Source: Gammaproteobacteria bacterium (GTDB taxonomy: Bacteria > Pseudomonadota > Gammaproteobacteria > Xanthomonadales > Marinicellaceae). Taken from it: a DNA stretch of 64,000 nucleotides. Position 1 is the stretch's first letter, and every line of letters starts with the position of its first letter. This document shows positions 8,508 through 17,869 of the stretch, piece after piece. The notes under the pieces are model-generated. The model was given only the letters and a program-made list of their open reading frames with translations. It did not search any database and was not told the DNA's origin. The stretch lies in contig JAUIGR010000007.1 of the NCBI GenBank assembly GCA_030430025.1, forward strand, positions 28,277 to 92,276. The letters run 5' to 3'. The translations under genes and the position numbers were made by a program.

Positions 8508-10109
8508 ATGAGCCAAAATCCACAGGCGGAATCAACGCCTCAAAAACAACAAGCCAATGGCTGGTTTTCCAAGTTTCTAGGAGTCGTTGAATGGTTAGGT
8601 AACTTGTTACCGCATCCCATCACTTTATTTGCCTTATTTTGTATTTTCATTATTTTATTCAGCGGCGTGGCTGAATTTTTTGGTATGAGTGTGCCTGATC
8701 CAAGACCGGAAGGTGCCAAAGGAAGAGAAGCAGACGGTATCATTGAGGTCATATCATTATTTTCAGCGGAAGGATTGCGACGAATTGTCACTGGTTTGGT
8801 AACCAATTTCACTGGTTTTGCACCATTAGGTACGGTGCTCGTGGCTTTATTAGGTGTTTCGGTGGCTGAACACTCGGGTTTGCTATCCGCTGCCATGCGT
8901 TCTTTGGTTATGGGCGCTTCGAAGCGGATGGTAACGGTGACTATTGTCTTTGCCGGTGTGGTTTCCAATACAGCTTCTGAACTCGGTTATGTGGTATTAA
9001 TTCCGATGGCTGCTATGATTTTCCATTCGTTGGGTCGACATCCTTTGGCTGGCTTAGCTGCTGCATTTGCTGGTGTCTCTGCTGGTTATAGTGCCAATTT
9101 ATTACTAGGAACCGTGGATCCTCTGTTATCAGGCATTACAGAAACAGCTGCCCAGATGATTGATCCTGGTTATGCAGTGGGCCCAGAGGTGAACTGGTAT
9201 TTTATGTTTGTCAGTACCTTTTTGATTGCCATCATGGGTACCTTTGTGACAGAGAAAATCGTCGAGCCAAGATTGGGTCCCTACAATGATGAAGAGGCCA
9301 GCATTGACCTGGGTGCACAAACCATGGAGCAAATTACTGATCAGGAGCGCAAAGGGTTGCGAATGGCTGGGTTGAGCTTTTTGGTTTTGGGGGTATTATT
9401 GGCTTTAACGATTGTACCAGAGTGGGGCATTTTACGTCACCCAGAAACGGGCGAAGTAGCAGGTTCTCCTTTTTTGAAGGGTATTGTTGCCTTTATTTTC
9501 ATTACTTTTGCTATTCCCGGGTTCGTTTATGGTCGTGTTGCTGGCACCATGAAAAATGATCGGGATGTGATTGATGCCATGAGTAAGAGCATGGGCACCA
9601 TGGGTATGTATATCGTATTGGTGTTTTTTGCGGCTCAATTTGTGGCTTTCTTTAAGTGGACCAATCTGGGAACTGTAATGGCGGTTAAGGGCGCTGCTTT
9701 ATTACAAATGATGGGTCTTGATGGGCCCATGGTGTTTGTTTTCTTTATTATGATTTGTGGTATGGTGAATTTGTCTCTTGGCAGTGCTTCTGCTCAGTGG
9801 GCAGTAACCGCACCTATTTTTGTGCCGATGTTGATGTTGATTGGCTATGCACCGGAAACCATTCAGGCTGCTTATAGAATAGGAGATTCGGTGACTAATG
9901 TCATTACGCCGATGATGAGTTATTTTGGTTTGATCCTGGCTGTGGCTTGTCGCTATAAAAAAGACTTAGGCATAGGAACGTTGATAGCAACCATGTTACC
10001 TTACAGCATCTTGTTTTTTGTCGGGTGGACACTGCTGTTCTACTTGTGGGTCTTTGTCTTTGGTTTACCGGTAGGTCCCGGGGCAGCGACTTATTACACG
10101 CCTGGCTGA
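8508..10109 (+). CDS. AbgT-family transporter
   Basis: Inner-membrane transporter of the AbgT family, whose members import p-aminobenzoyl-glutamate (AbgT) or export sulfonamides (MtrF, YdaH). The protein has about 533 residues, the family size, and many hydrophobic segments. Early NLLPHPITLFALF and later ASELGYVVLIPMAAMIF, GTVDPLLSGIT and GDSVTNVITPMMSYFG are hallmark family stretches. I chose ATG 8508; a TTG at 8487 in the same frame would add seven residues and lies 13 nt after AAGGA, so the start is not settled. A short hairpin (10113-10129) follows. Substrate and direction of transport cannot be decided. Confidence 0.9.
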   Translation: MSQNPQAESTPQKQQANGWFSKFLGVVEWLGNLLPHPITLFALFCIFIILFSGVAEFFGMSVPDPRPEGAKGREADGIIEVISLFSAEGLRRIVTGLVTNFTGFAPLGTVLVALLGVSVAEHSGLLSAAMRSLVMGASKRMVTVTIVFAGVVSNTASELGYVVLIPMAAMIFHSLGRHPLAGLAAAFAGVSAGYSANLLLGTVDPLLSGITETAAQMIDPGYAVGPEVNWYFMFVSTFLIAIMGTFVTEKIVEPRLGPYNDEEASIDLGAQTMEQITDQERKGLRMAGLSFLVLGVLLALTIVPEWGILRHPETGEVAGSPFLKGIVAFIFITFAIPGFVYGRVAGTMKNDRDVIDAMSKSMGTMGMYIVLVFFAAQFVAFFKWTNLGTVMAVKGAALLQMMGLDGPMVFVFFIMICGMVNLSLGSASAQWAVTAPIFVPMLMLIGYAPETIQAAYRIGDSVTNVITPMMSYFGLILAVACRYKKDLGIGTLIATMLPYSILFFVGWTLLFYLWVFVFGLPVGPGAATYYTPG

Positions 10110-10112
10110 TTA

Positions 10113-10129
10113 ATAGAGGTACCCTCTAT
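10113..10129. terminator. possible bidirectional terminator
   Basis: Seven-bp stem ATAGAGG/CCTCTAT with a 3-nt loop between the convergent transporter gene and the transglutaminase-like gene. There is no clear T-run, so the call is tentative. Confidence 0.4.
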
Positions 10130-10165
10130 AAGCTTATTTCAGGGTAAGGTGAGGTGATCAACACT

Positions 10166-10963
10166 CTATTTCTGAAACCATTGCAGAGCACGAGAGATTA
10201 AAGACCCACCAAATTTTCTAGACAGTCTATTGCGACGCTCTTGTAAAGTTTGTGAAGATTCAGCACCATATTTTTTGGCTTGGCTTAGCATCATAATAAC
10301 CATTTTCTTGGGTATAGGATGACTCAATGAGATGTCCTTGCGACTGTATGGATATATGGTTTTTTGCTTATAAGGGTCAAATTCTGTAGTACCTAATGTT
10401 GCCTTTGGGCTCAGATAAATTTGAGAAGTAGGAATAACAATGCGAACAGGATCACCTGAATTGCCTTTCGCAGTCCAAACGGCAACAGTATGATTCCAGG
10501 TAGGCCAAAAGAGCCCAACGTTCTTCACCCCCAAACCTCTGGCGATGAAAGCAAACATAGCTGAGAGCTCGTCACATTCAGCAACAGCTGTGGGTTGTGC
10601 AATCTCTTCTGTTTGATATTGAGGATCAAGCAGGGTACTCCATTGTTTCCAGATGGAGTCAGAGTTTGGTTCTTTGTCAGTTACTGCCCAACGTATCTGC
10701 CATAGCCCTGAATCACGTGTGGCTTCAAAAGCTAATCTGACTCGGACAAAATCGTGATAGTTCTCTTTATCATCACTGATGTTGTGCGTTTTTTTGAGTA
10801 CCAAAAATTCCTGTTTGACTACATCAGAAGGTTCCATATATTTTGTGGCAATCTCTTCTAATCCATGGAGCAAGTCCTGATAAGTCAAGTAATCAGAATC
10901 ATTTTGGGCAAAAAGTATATTTGAAGTAAATAACAACCAGTTCAAGGTTAAGAAAATTTTCAT
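10166..10963 (-). CDS. exported transglutaminase-like protein
   Basis: 265 residues with a signal peptide (about 1-19, ending LFAQ). I do not recognise a named family. The segment AECDELSAMFAFIARGLGV (Cys130) followed by WNHTVAVW (His158) has the Cys...His layout and local pattern of transglutaminase-like cysteine peptidases, in which Cys, His and Asp form the triad. The Asp could be in the following DPVRIV segment. The rest is not diagnostic; the C terminus is basic. It is the last gene of a three-gene minus-strand cluster, 22 bp after a lysozyme-like lipoprotein gene, which suggests a joint role at the cell wall or in an exported assembly. The function is inferred, with moderate confidence. 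Confidence 0.6.
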   Translation of the reverse strand: MKIFLTLNWLLFTSNILFAQNDSDYLTYQDLLHGLEEIATKYMEPSDVVKQEFLVLKKTHNISDDKENYHDFVRVRLAFEATRDSGLWQIRWAVTDKEPNSDSIWKQWSTLLDPQYQTEEIAQPTAVAECDELSAMFAFIARGLGVKNVGLFWPTWNHTVAVWTAKGNSGDPVRIVIPTSQIYLSPKATLGTTEFDPYKQKTIYPYSRKDISLSHPIPKKMVIMMLSQAKKYGAESSQTLQERRNRLSRKFGGSLISRALQWFQK

Positions 10964-10985
10964 TGATTGACCGCATTAATTGGGT

Positions 10986-11591
10986 TTATTTGTAAGAACA
11001 CATTGGCATTGATTGGGTAAACACTTTGATTTGCTCAAGTTCAGATCGACCTTTTCGTAAGACTGACCAATACCTTGCACCGCCTAAATGAGTACTCAGC
11101 TTGCCTGATATAACCTGGTCCTGGTTGACCCAATAATCGAGTATTTTTATCGCACATTCGATATTGTTTTTAGCATCATGTAATTCCATTTCATTTTTAA
11201 TATCACAGCTATACCTTTTTTGGTTTGCACTTTCTATCGATAATTGAGCCAACCCTCGGCTTATCACTGCATTACCATGACCATCGAAAAAACGTTCAGT
11301 ATAAGTAAGATGGGTGTTGAACTGGCTTTCATGCTTAACAATCGCTGATAACAATCCTACCCAAAACTGAATACGGTGTATTTGTGATAGTTTTGGGTAG
11401 GTTGGACAAAAGTTCATTATGTCATCGGGGACTTGACGATAGAGGTTGGTTTGTTTAATGGTATCTTCTGCTGTGTTTGTCCATTGCCTACCGCTATCAT
11501 TTACCGACCATGCTGCATACTTGAGTTGACCTTTTGATGCACAACCAGAGATCAGTGATAGCAAGAGTAACAGCCGTATTTTAAAACCCAT
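10986..11591 (-). CDS. lipoprotein with SLT/lysozyme-like domain
   Basis: About 201 residues, starting at ATG 11591 (a TTG at 11603 in frame is less likely). A lipobox LISGC ends the signal peptide, so it should be a lipoprotein. The body looks like a divergent lytic-transglycosylase SLT domain: AIVKHESQFN supplies the expected catalytic Glu, SRGLAQLS corresponds to the GLMQ-type motif, and ECAIKILDYW then GGARYW to the later helices. The family cleaves peptidoglycan glycan strands. The absence of a classic AYN motif lowers confidence. Neighbours are a small exported protein upstream and a transglutaminase-like protein downstream. Confidence 0.65.
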   Translation of the reverse strand: MGFKIRLLLLLSLISGCASKGQLKYAAWSVNDSGRQWTNTAEDTIKQTNLYRQVPDDIMNFCPTYPKLSQIHRIQFWVGLLSAIVKHESQFNTHLTYTERFFDGHGNAVISRGLAQLSIESANQKRYSCDIKNEMELHDAKNNIECAIKILDYWVNQDQVISGKLSTHLGGARYWSVLRKGRSELEQIKVFTQSMPMCSYK

Positions 11592-11623
11592 CAGTATGTG
11601 CAAGGGTTAATTGCTAGTTACTA

Positions 11624-11902
11624 TTAATTGTTTTTTGATGTGGCGGGTATAACCAATTGCTTCATCTGAGCGGTGTTTAGCCAAATTTGTTCGTTGTGAT
11701 TTTCGAATGAACGTTCAAAAAGTACCCAGCCAGATTTCTTATCGACTTCAATAACAGTGAGTTTAACCTTTATGCCTCTGTATGAGTCAAATGACATACC
11801 AAGTTCTTCATAAAATACTTGACCTTTCTTAAGAAAAGTAGGTGAGTCTGCGATAACAAGGCCAGAAAATAGTAACAAGATGAGTGCCGAAAGTTTAGTC
11901 AT
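11624..11902 (-). CDS. small exported protein, unknown
   Basis: 92 residues with a signal peptide (about 1-18, ending LVIA). The mature part is a short beta-rich segment with no cysteine, ending in a Ser/Lys/Asn tail. No family recognised. The start is well supported: AGGAG lies 7 nt before the ATG. It is the first gene of the 10166-11902 cluster (gaps about 30 and 22 bp), so it is probably made together with the lysozyme-like lipoprotein and the transglutaminase-like protein. Confidence 0.65.
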   Translation of the reverse strand: MTKLSALILLLFSGLVIADSPTFLKKGQVFYEELGMSFDSYRGIKVKLTVIEVDKKSGWVLFERSFENHNEQIWLNTAQMKQLVIPATSKNN

Positions 11903-12097
11903 GATTAGCTCCTTATAACAGTTGCGGATAAATGGCTCTAGCTTATATAGTCATCATTGAAGATTGGCTGAATCAATGCGCAGTAAAAGTGTGAACAGTC
12001 TCCCAATTTTTGCAGAAAGTGTAAAAGAAATGAACTTCTTTTCCGTTAATTAACGATGGTCTTGGTGTTCTTTTATAAATATTTGAGGCGTTATACC

Positions 12098-13399
12098 ATG
12101 AGAATACCATTACAACTGTCTTTGTGTCTGCTGTTAACATCATTCAGTCTACAGTCCTTGGCCGGAACTTTTCAAGGTTCAGGTTTTGGTCCGATTCCTG
12201 ATGGTCCTGACGGTTGTGGTGAGATAGGCGAACCACTGGCCATCACTTTTGAGGTGCATAATATGAATCCAGTAGTGACGGTAGAGGTTGACATGGAAAT
12301 TTCACATGATTGGATGGGAGATGTGATTGCTGTTTTAGTTGCTCCGAATGACGATTCACATTTGTTATTTGGTGTTACAGGGGCAGCTGAAGGTACGTGT
12401 GATGTAGACGATTCTAACTTAAATGGACTTTACAAATTCACTGATGATGTTAATAATGGCCCGGATGATTTGAGTTGGTGGCAGTGGGCGGATAATCTAA
12501 GTGGAGGTGGAACTATGCCCAGTGGATCTTATCAGACCACATCGATGGGGGGATTTGTTAATGCTGGAAACATTACATTGATGAATGATGCTTTTAGTGG
12601 GGTAACAGATCCTAACGGTACTTGGACTTTATTGGTTTATGATCATTGGGTTAATGTCACTGGCGAAGTCACTGATGCCTCATTAATCATCAATGGTGCA
12701 GGCGGTCAGATCAGCGATGGCAGTGCCGTATATGGTGTCGGAACAACTGGAGGTGGCAATATCCTGCAAAGTGATATAGATTATTTATTTGCAGATCGCT
12801 GGTTTTATCGATTGGACAGTGACACCAAAGAGTATGTTTTTCCTGTGCCCAATGAAACGAGCTACAGTGGAGATACTGCTACTTTGAGTTGGGATGATGT
12901 TGATGGTAAAGGATTCAGTGCTGAACTGACTCACGTGATTGACCAGAGTGGATTGCCGCCTGAGCAGGCGACCCTGACAAGCACCATGACAATAGTGAAC
13001 TTAAATCAACAAGGTATAGAGCTCAATTTATTTCACTATACTGATTTTGACATGAGTATTGGAGATACAGGTTCTTTGATCGAATTTCCCAGTCATCTAG
13101 AGCAAGTGGGTGGTGATTATCAGGCAGAATTTCGTGCAGGAGGCAATGTAAACTACCAAATAGGCAATGTCGAAACTGTAGCTGTTCCACTTACCGATGA
13201 AAACATTAATGACCTCACCAATGCGGCCGCACAATTTGGACCTGATGATATACGTATGGCGTTTCAATGGCAAGATGTATCGGTATCACCAGGGATCGGT
13301 TATCAAGTACAGACAACAAGGTCCATAGGGGGTGCGACAGCACCTGTTCCTGCAGATCCTGTATTCAGTGACCTGATCTTTGCCGATGATTTTGAGTGA
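12098..13399 (+). CDS. secreted P-domain protein with DLIFADDFE tail
   Basis: About 433 residues. The start is ATG 12098, with GAGG 9 nt upstream; an earlier in-frame ATG at 12056 is poorly placed. The signal peptide ends near QSLAG. Residues about 25-200 form a proprotein-convertase P-domain (ISHDWMGDVIAVLVAP ... DPNGTWTLLVYDHW), a beta-sandwich usually attached to secreted proteases; no protease domain is present. The remaining half (about 210-415) is a beta-rich region I do not recognise, possibly its own conserved domain. The C terminus SDLIFADDFE closely resembles that of the beta-helix protein at 62072-63532, suggesting a shared sorting or anchoring tail. It is followed by a repeat element and a strong terminator. 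Confidence 0.8.
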   Translation: MRIPLQLSLCLLLTSFSLQSLAGTFQGSGFGPIPDGPDGCGEIGEPLAITFEVHNMNPVVTVEVDMEISHDWMGDVIAVLVAPNDDSHLLFGVTGAAEGTCDVDDSNLNGLYKFTDDVNNGPDDLSWWQWADNLSGGGTMPSGSYQTTSMGGFVNAGNITLMNDAFSGVTDPNGTWTLLVYDHWVNVTGEVTDASLIINGAGGQISDGSAVYGVGTTGGGNILQSDIDYLFADRWFYRLDSDTKEYVFPVPNETSYSGDTATLSWDDVDGKGFSAELTHVIDQSGLPPEQATLTSTMTIVNLNQQGIELNLFHYTDFDMSIGDTGSLIEFPSHLEQVGGDYQAEFRAGGNVNYQIGNVETVAVPLTDENINDLTNAAAQFGPDDIRMAFQWQDVSVSPGIGYQVQTTRSIGGATAPVPADPVFSDLIFADDFE

Positions 13400-13410
13400 T
13401 TAGGTTTTTA

Positions 13411-13450
13411 ATGAGTCAGTCCTGAAAAGTCCATTTTTTCTTTTTCAGGT
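13411..13450. repeat. dispersed palindromic repeat, copy A
   Basis: Begins AGTCAGTCCTGAAAAGTCC and contains CCTGAAAA/TTTTCAGG arms (13421-13428 and 13442-13449). It matches copies near 44551, 63836 and 63905. It lies just after the P-domain protein gene. Confidence 0.6.
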
Positions 13451-13477
13451 GCGATTTATTAAGAACAATGGCTCAGT

Positions 13478-13510
13478 AAAAGGACCAAAAACCCATGCTT
13501 TGGTCCTTTT
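13478..13510. terminator. bidirectional Rho-independent terminator
   Basis: Twelve-bp perfect stem AAAAGGACCAAA/TTTGGTCCTTTT around a 9-nt loop, flanked by A and T tracts suitable for both strands. It lies between the convergent P-domain gene and the TonB-dependent receptor gene. Confidence 0.8.
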
Positions 13511-13595
13511 CATCTAAAAATCAAGGCTATTCAAATAGTTCGAAGCATAGCGATTAAAAGTCTTATTTTTTTAAGCCAAGCATATACTGGATGCT

Positions 13596-16500
13596 TTAAA
13601 AGAAATCATAAGAAACTCCCAAACCAAAAGACCGTCCTTTTGTGTATTGACGCGTTATTTCACCCCCTTGTAAAAATTCGACGTCATCATCAAGCAGGTT
13701 TTTTGCTTTGAAACTGATTTTCCAGCGGTCATGGATTTTGTGACTATAAACAAAATCCAGTTGGCGAAAGGGTTGTTCATAGACATCTGGTGACCCAGAA
13801 GTGCCCGCTTCAGAGATTCGTTCGCCAAAGACATTGAATAACAAAGATGCACTGATACCGCGGTCTTTATTGTCATAGCCAAACTGGAAATTAGCCACAT
13901 AAGGGGACTGGCCTTGCAGTGGTCGGGTGTTGTTTGTTTGTGATCCTGGGCGGTCTGTACTCAGAGTGATCTCTGACTCAATGTGAGCCAAGTTGGTGCT
14001 GATATAAAAATCTGACCAGGTGTCACGGATGAATGATAAATCTTTGTAGAACTCCAGTTCTACGCCTTGGTTTTCTGCAAAATCTGCATTCTCAAAACTG
14101 ATGATACCAGAGGCACCAGGGAGAATAATCATCTCAATCGGGTTGATGAATTTTTTATAAAAGAAACTGAGGGAAACAAATTCACCAGCAGAAAAGTACA
14201 AATCCCAACGAACATCATAGTGTTTGATTTTACCCACTTGCAAATCTGGATTACCGATGACGTTGCGGTTGAATACAGGGTCCTTGAATTGAGCTGGTGA
14301 TAGCTCTTTAAAATCAGGTCGTGCAGCAGTTTCTGAATAATTAATCCTGAATTGGTGGTCATTCCATATCCAGGTACCTGAGAAGGCTGGGAAGTAATCA
14401 CTGTCAGTTAGGCCAGCCACTACCGGACTTTGGTCAGGGTCAAACAACTGAAATGTCGTGACTGTCTGGTCAAACTGCTCCTCACGAACACCCGCAGTGA
14501 ATCTTAAATTTTCTTTGAACGCATAGTCTAAACTAAAATAACTGGCCTTTATGTCCAGTGCTGCATCATAGTTATCGGTTGCTCGAGTAACTTCTATCAA
14601 TTGATAGCCGTTGGGTGCGATGTAATCAGGGTTAAGAATCTGACTGAGTGGGTCAGAACTGTCTGCTTCGTTAGTTAATGAGCCTCGGTCCTCAAAAACG
14701 AAACGTCGAATCTCAGAATCCCGGTCTTTATTGACCCAGTTTTGACCGAAGTTAAACAACAAGTCATGGTTCGTTCCAAAACTCAATGGCCAAGACAGAT
14801 CATAGCGTATGTTTTTACTTAAGTCCTGCAAAGTTCGCCAAACCCTGGAGTTTGAATCGTTTCTTGTTGAAAACACAAAGCGGCCTTCATCAGTTTGGTC
14901 ATAACGGTATATGCGGTTATCCGGCTCGTCAAAATTGGCCTCTGAATCAGTGTATTGCCACTTGAATTTTAAGTCTCTTAAGATGGGATAAGTGTGTTCT
15001 CCGGCAAGCTGAAATGAAGCCAGATCACGTTCAGTCCATTTCAGTTCATAAATGCGTCTGGAGTTACCCAGATCTTCATTAAAACCTTCAGCAATTTCAT
15101 TGAAATTTTCAGTACTGCGCAGCCACATCAGGTTAGCGGAAACTTGATTTTGTTCATTAAATTGAGCGCCTAATGTGGTAAATAATGAGGCGTTGATATT
15201 TCGTTTAGTGGTGTCGGAAAGCTCTTCTGATTCCACCACCAGGTTTTCTCCTGATGATACATAAGAACGCCTGAGTTCATTGCGATTTTCGTAATCGCTG
15301 CCATACTCCAAAGCCGAAGAAAAGCCCAATAGAACACCATTGTCTAATTCGAAACGCATACCACCTGCTAAATCAAAACCGAGATTTGGATCAATTTGAC
15401 TGTAACGCAGATCATAAGCACTGTTCAGAGATTCTCCGATGCTCTCCAGCTCTTCTGGTGTATAGCCGCCTGTAAAAAATGGGTTAGTAGGACGTAACTG
15501 TGTGTCACCTTCTGTCGCTTCGATCAATGCCCGCGGCATGCTGCGAGTACCATCATCAAAACCAGTCCAATCACGACTACCGGCATTACCTTTCAACCCC
15601 TCTTTGCCAGTGGTTTGTTCATTGTGACCATAAGATATACCGATACCCAAGAAATTGTCATCAGGAACTGAAATGGTTTCCAATATGACTGAACCGCCAC
15701 CAAACTCAGCAGGTAAAGAAGCGTTGTATCCTTTCTGTACTTCAATACTTTGGATGATGCCGGTAGGAAATAAATCCAGAGGAACCACCCGCCTGGTTGG
15801 ATCAGGGCTGGGCATGTTGGCACCATTGAGCAAAGTACTTGAATAACGTTCACCTAAGCCACGAATGAAAATAAATTTGCCATCAACCAGCGTCAATCCA
15901 GTCACCCTTTTTAAAGCGCCGGCTGCATCGGAATCACCTGATTTAGAAATTTGTTCCATGCTCAAGTAGTTGGCCACCGAGTTGTTAGAGCGACGTTCTT
16001 CTAAAACCGAGGCCAGTGACCCTTCAATATAAGGTTCAACGACAACAAACTCTGGTAATTCAGACCCTGCTGGTGTCAGCTCAATGTTCAACTTCGTGCC
16101 CTCAATACTGGTAATAGCGACATTGCTTTTGATTTGGCTATTAAATTGGGCATGTAGCACTGAAATGTTGTAAGTACCAGCTGGCAATTCAGTGACAAAT
16201 TGACCCGATTCATCTGTAACTAAATGATTTGGCTGCCCGCTGATAAAAACCTTGGCTTTAGCTACACCTTGTTGATTCTCTGCAGAAATGACCTGTCCGT
16301 TGAAGGGAACCATTTGGCTGTGTTTATTGTTTCCTTCACTGGAGTTTTGCTGCTCGATAGAACCTGGATCAATAGAAGACTCTGTATCAACCAGAGGTGC
16401 TTCGCCTTTGACCTTAAAGTCCACTAATACCTGAACGATTTCTCCAGCTCTGAGGATGATGTTGTGTTGATAAAGAACTTCGCGCTCAGACTTCATCGTC

Positions 16501-16709
16501 AGATCATGTTGGCCCGGTAATAAATTTAACTCAACTCGACCATAACGATCCGTTTGACCTAGTTTGATGTCATTTTCATAAACATCAATATTGGCCAGTG
16601 GCCCACCTGTCAAAAAAACATAAAAAGTCGCTGAGGCAAGGCTTTGTTCTTGTCCTGTCGCTGTCATACTTAGTAGCAAAAGCATCCATATGAATGTTAT
16701 TTTTTTCAT
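13596..16709 (-). CDS. TonB-dependent outer-membrane receptor with two N-terminal Ig-like domains
   Basis: About 1037 residues; ATG 16709 is preferred over 16715 because AAGAG lies 7 nt before it. Signal peptide about 1-20. Two carboxypeptidase-regulatory-like beta domains follow (about 25-110 and 135-215), then a plug domain (about 225-360, with GLGERYSSTLLNGANMPSP and VPLDLFPTGII), then a 22-strand-type barrel ending in GLGVSYDFF with a terminal Phe, as outer-membrane barrels do. It should import a scarce ligand using TonB energy. It is the last gene of the DUF3450-TtpC-ExbB-ExbD-TonB-TPR operon, 18 bp after the TPR gene, so it is a dedicated client of that energiser. A Pho-box array in front of the operon suggests a phosphate-containing ligand; this is inference. 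Confidence 0.9.
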   Translation of the reverse strand: MKKITFIWMLLLLSMTATGQEQSLASATFYVFLTGGPLANIDVYENDIKLGQTDRYGRVELNLLPGQHDLTMKSEREVLYQHNIILRAGEIVQVLVDFKVKGEAPLVDTESSIDPGSIEQQNSSEGNNKHSQMVPFNGQVISAENQQGVAKAKVFISGQPNHLVTDESGQFVTELPAGTYNISVLHAQFNSQIKSNVAITSIEGTKLNIELTPAGSELPEFVVVEPYIEGSLASVLEERRSNNSVANYLSMEQISKSGDSDAAGALKRVTGLTLVDGKFIFIRGLGERYSSTLLNGANMPSPDPTRRVVPLDLFPTGIIQSIEVQKGYNASLPAEFGGGSVILETISVPDDNFLGIGISYGHNEQTTGKEGLKGNAGSRDWTGFDDGTRSMPRALIEATEGDTQLRPTNPFFTGGYTPEELESIGESLNSAYDLRYSQIDPNLGFDLAGGMRFELDNGVLLGFSSALEYGSDYENRNELRRSYVSSGENLVVESEELSDTTKRNINASLFTTLGAQFNEQNQVSANLMWLRSTENFNEIAEGFNEDLGNSRRIYELKWTERDLASFQLAGEHTYPILRDLKFKWQYTDSEANFDEPDNRIYRYDQTDEGRFVFSTRNDSNSRVWRTLQDLSKNIRYDLSWPLSFGTNHDLLFNFGQNWVNKDRDSEIRRFVFEDRGSLTNEADSSDPLSQILNPDYIAPNGYQLIEVTRATDNYDAALDIKASYFSLDYAFKENLRFTAGVREEQFDQTVTTFQLFDPDQSPVVAGLTDSDYFPAFSGTWIWNDHQFRINYSETAARPDFKELSPAQFKDPVFNRNVIGNPDLQVGKIKHYDVRWDLYFSAGEFVSLSFFYKKFINPIEMIILPGASGIISFENADFAENQGVELEFYKDLSFIRDTWSDFYISTNLAHIESEITLSTDRPGSQTNNTRPLQGQSPYVANFQFGYDNKDRGISASLLFNVFGERISEAGTSGSPDVYEQPFRQLDFVYSHKIHDRWKISFKAKNLLDDDVEFLQGGEITRQYTKGRSFGLGVSYDFF

Positions 16710-16727
16710 GATCATCTCTTTGGCTGA

Positions 16728-17867
16728 TTAACAACGCCAGCTTTCAGTCTGACATTCGCTGATCACTTTGCGGATTTCTATCGCTTTTTGGAACAGCTGA
16801 CTATCTGTAATTTGGCTGAGATAATGTTCAGCATGTTGGTATTTACCCACCTTGAATAGCGCATAAGCCAGCGCATATTTGATATTTTCATCTTTATCAA
16901 TGCGTACCCGCAAGATGTCCTTTTCCATGGCTGCGGCCTGCTCAAAGTTTTCAAGTTCAATCAGCAAGGCAAGGCGTTGCGTCAGTTTTTGTTCCTGATT
17001 TTCGATCAAACCATTTAATGTCAACGCCATGAACAATTGCCCGGCACGTCGATACAATTCGGCTGCTTCAGAAATCAAACTGCTGTCAGATAAAGCCAAG
17101 TCATGAACAATCTTTGCTGCCGATAAATAGGCTTCATTTTTAATGTAAGCAGCAGCTAATGATTTTGATACTGCTGCATCTGTCGGAAATTGCAATCTGG
17201 CTTGTTCAAGAAAGTGTAAAGCTAAATTTAAATCACCAGATGCACGTAACGCATTACCAATAGCTACGTAATCAGCAGCTTTTGCCTGGTGTTGTTGTAA
17301 ATAGATTTTACCCAATTCAGCAGCGGCACTGTTTAAACCCATCTCAATCAAATAGAAAATTTTGCGGCGCATAAAACCGGATTCGTTAGGAAATATTTTG
17401 GCTGCCTGATCCATAATAGCCAAAGCCATGTCATACTTTTTCATTAACCAGTAACTTTGTGCTCGCATGTGATACACAGAAGGGATTCGCAGTACGGTCT
17501 CACCAGCTTGGTCTAAAGATTCAATAGCCAACGAATAATTTTCTACAGCAAAAGCTGCTTGGGCCAAATAAACATGAATAACTGAATCAACAGGGCCTTC
17601 TTTTTTTGCAGTCGTAAATGAAGCAATCGCGTCCTCGTTTTTCCCTTGGCGAACAGCCAGAAGCCCTGACAGTATGTGAAATCGTTGTACGTCGAGACCT
17701 TCTTCTGACAAATCGACTTGAGAGAGTGCTTGTGAGGCTCGATCTAAATTGCCATCTTTCAACATCAATGAAGTCAGCTCCAGATAGTTGACTTCGCTTT
17801 CATTTGATTCTTGGCCATAGGCTGTCACTAGTATCAACAACAAAAACCACGACAATAAGTTTTTCAT
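16728..17867 (-). CDS. exported tetratricopeptide-repeat protein of the TonB2-type operon
   Basis: 379 residues with a signal peptide (about 1-18). The rest is helical tetratricopeptide-like repeats (for example LYRRAGQLFMALTLNG and LALHFLEQARLQFP). Such a TPR protein follows tonB2 in the Vibrio-type TonB2 gene cluster, where it is thought to help the system; no enzymatic activity is expected. It starts 2 bp after the tonB stop and is followed after 18 bp by the receptor gene, so translation is probably coupled. It ends in a Cys-containing tail (SECQTESWRC), which may form a disulfide. Confidence 0.85.
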   Translation of the reverse strand: MKNLLSWFLLLILVTAYGQESNESEVNYLELTSLMLKDGNLDRASQALSQVDLSEEGLDVQRFHILSGLLAVRQGKNEDAIASFTTAKKEGPVDSVIHVYLAQAAFAVENYSLAIESLDQAGETVLRIPSVYHMRAQSYWLMKKYDMALAIMDQAAKIFPNESGFMRRKIFYLIEMGLNSAAAELGKIYLQQHQAKAADYVAIGNALRASGDLNLALHFLEQARLQFPTDAAVSKSLAAAYIKNEAYLSAAKIVHDLALSDSSLISEAAELYRRAGQLFMALTLNGLIENQEQKLTQRLALLIELENFEQAAAMEKDILRVRIDKDENIKYALAYALFKVGKYQHAEHYLSQITDSQLFQKAIEIRKVISECQTESWRC

Positions 17868-17869
17868 AA

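Noticed and set aside
8540..8968. 142-residue minus-strand reading frame
   Set aside because: Antisense to the AbgT-family transporter; low-complexity composition, no family features.
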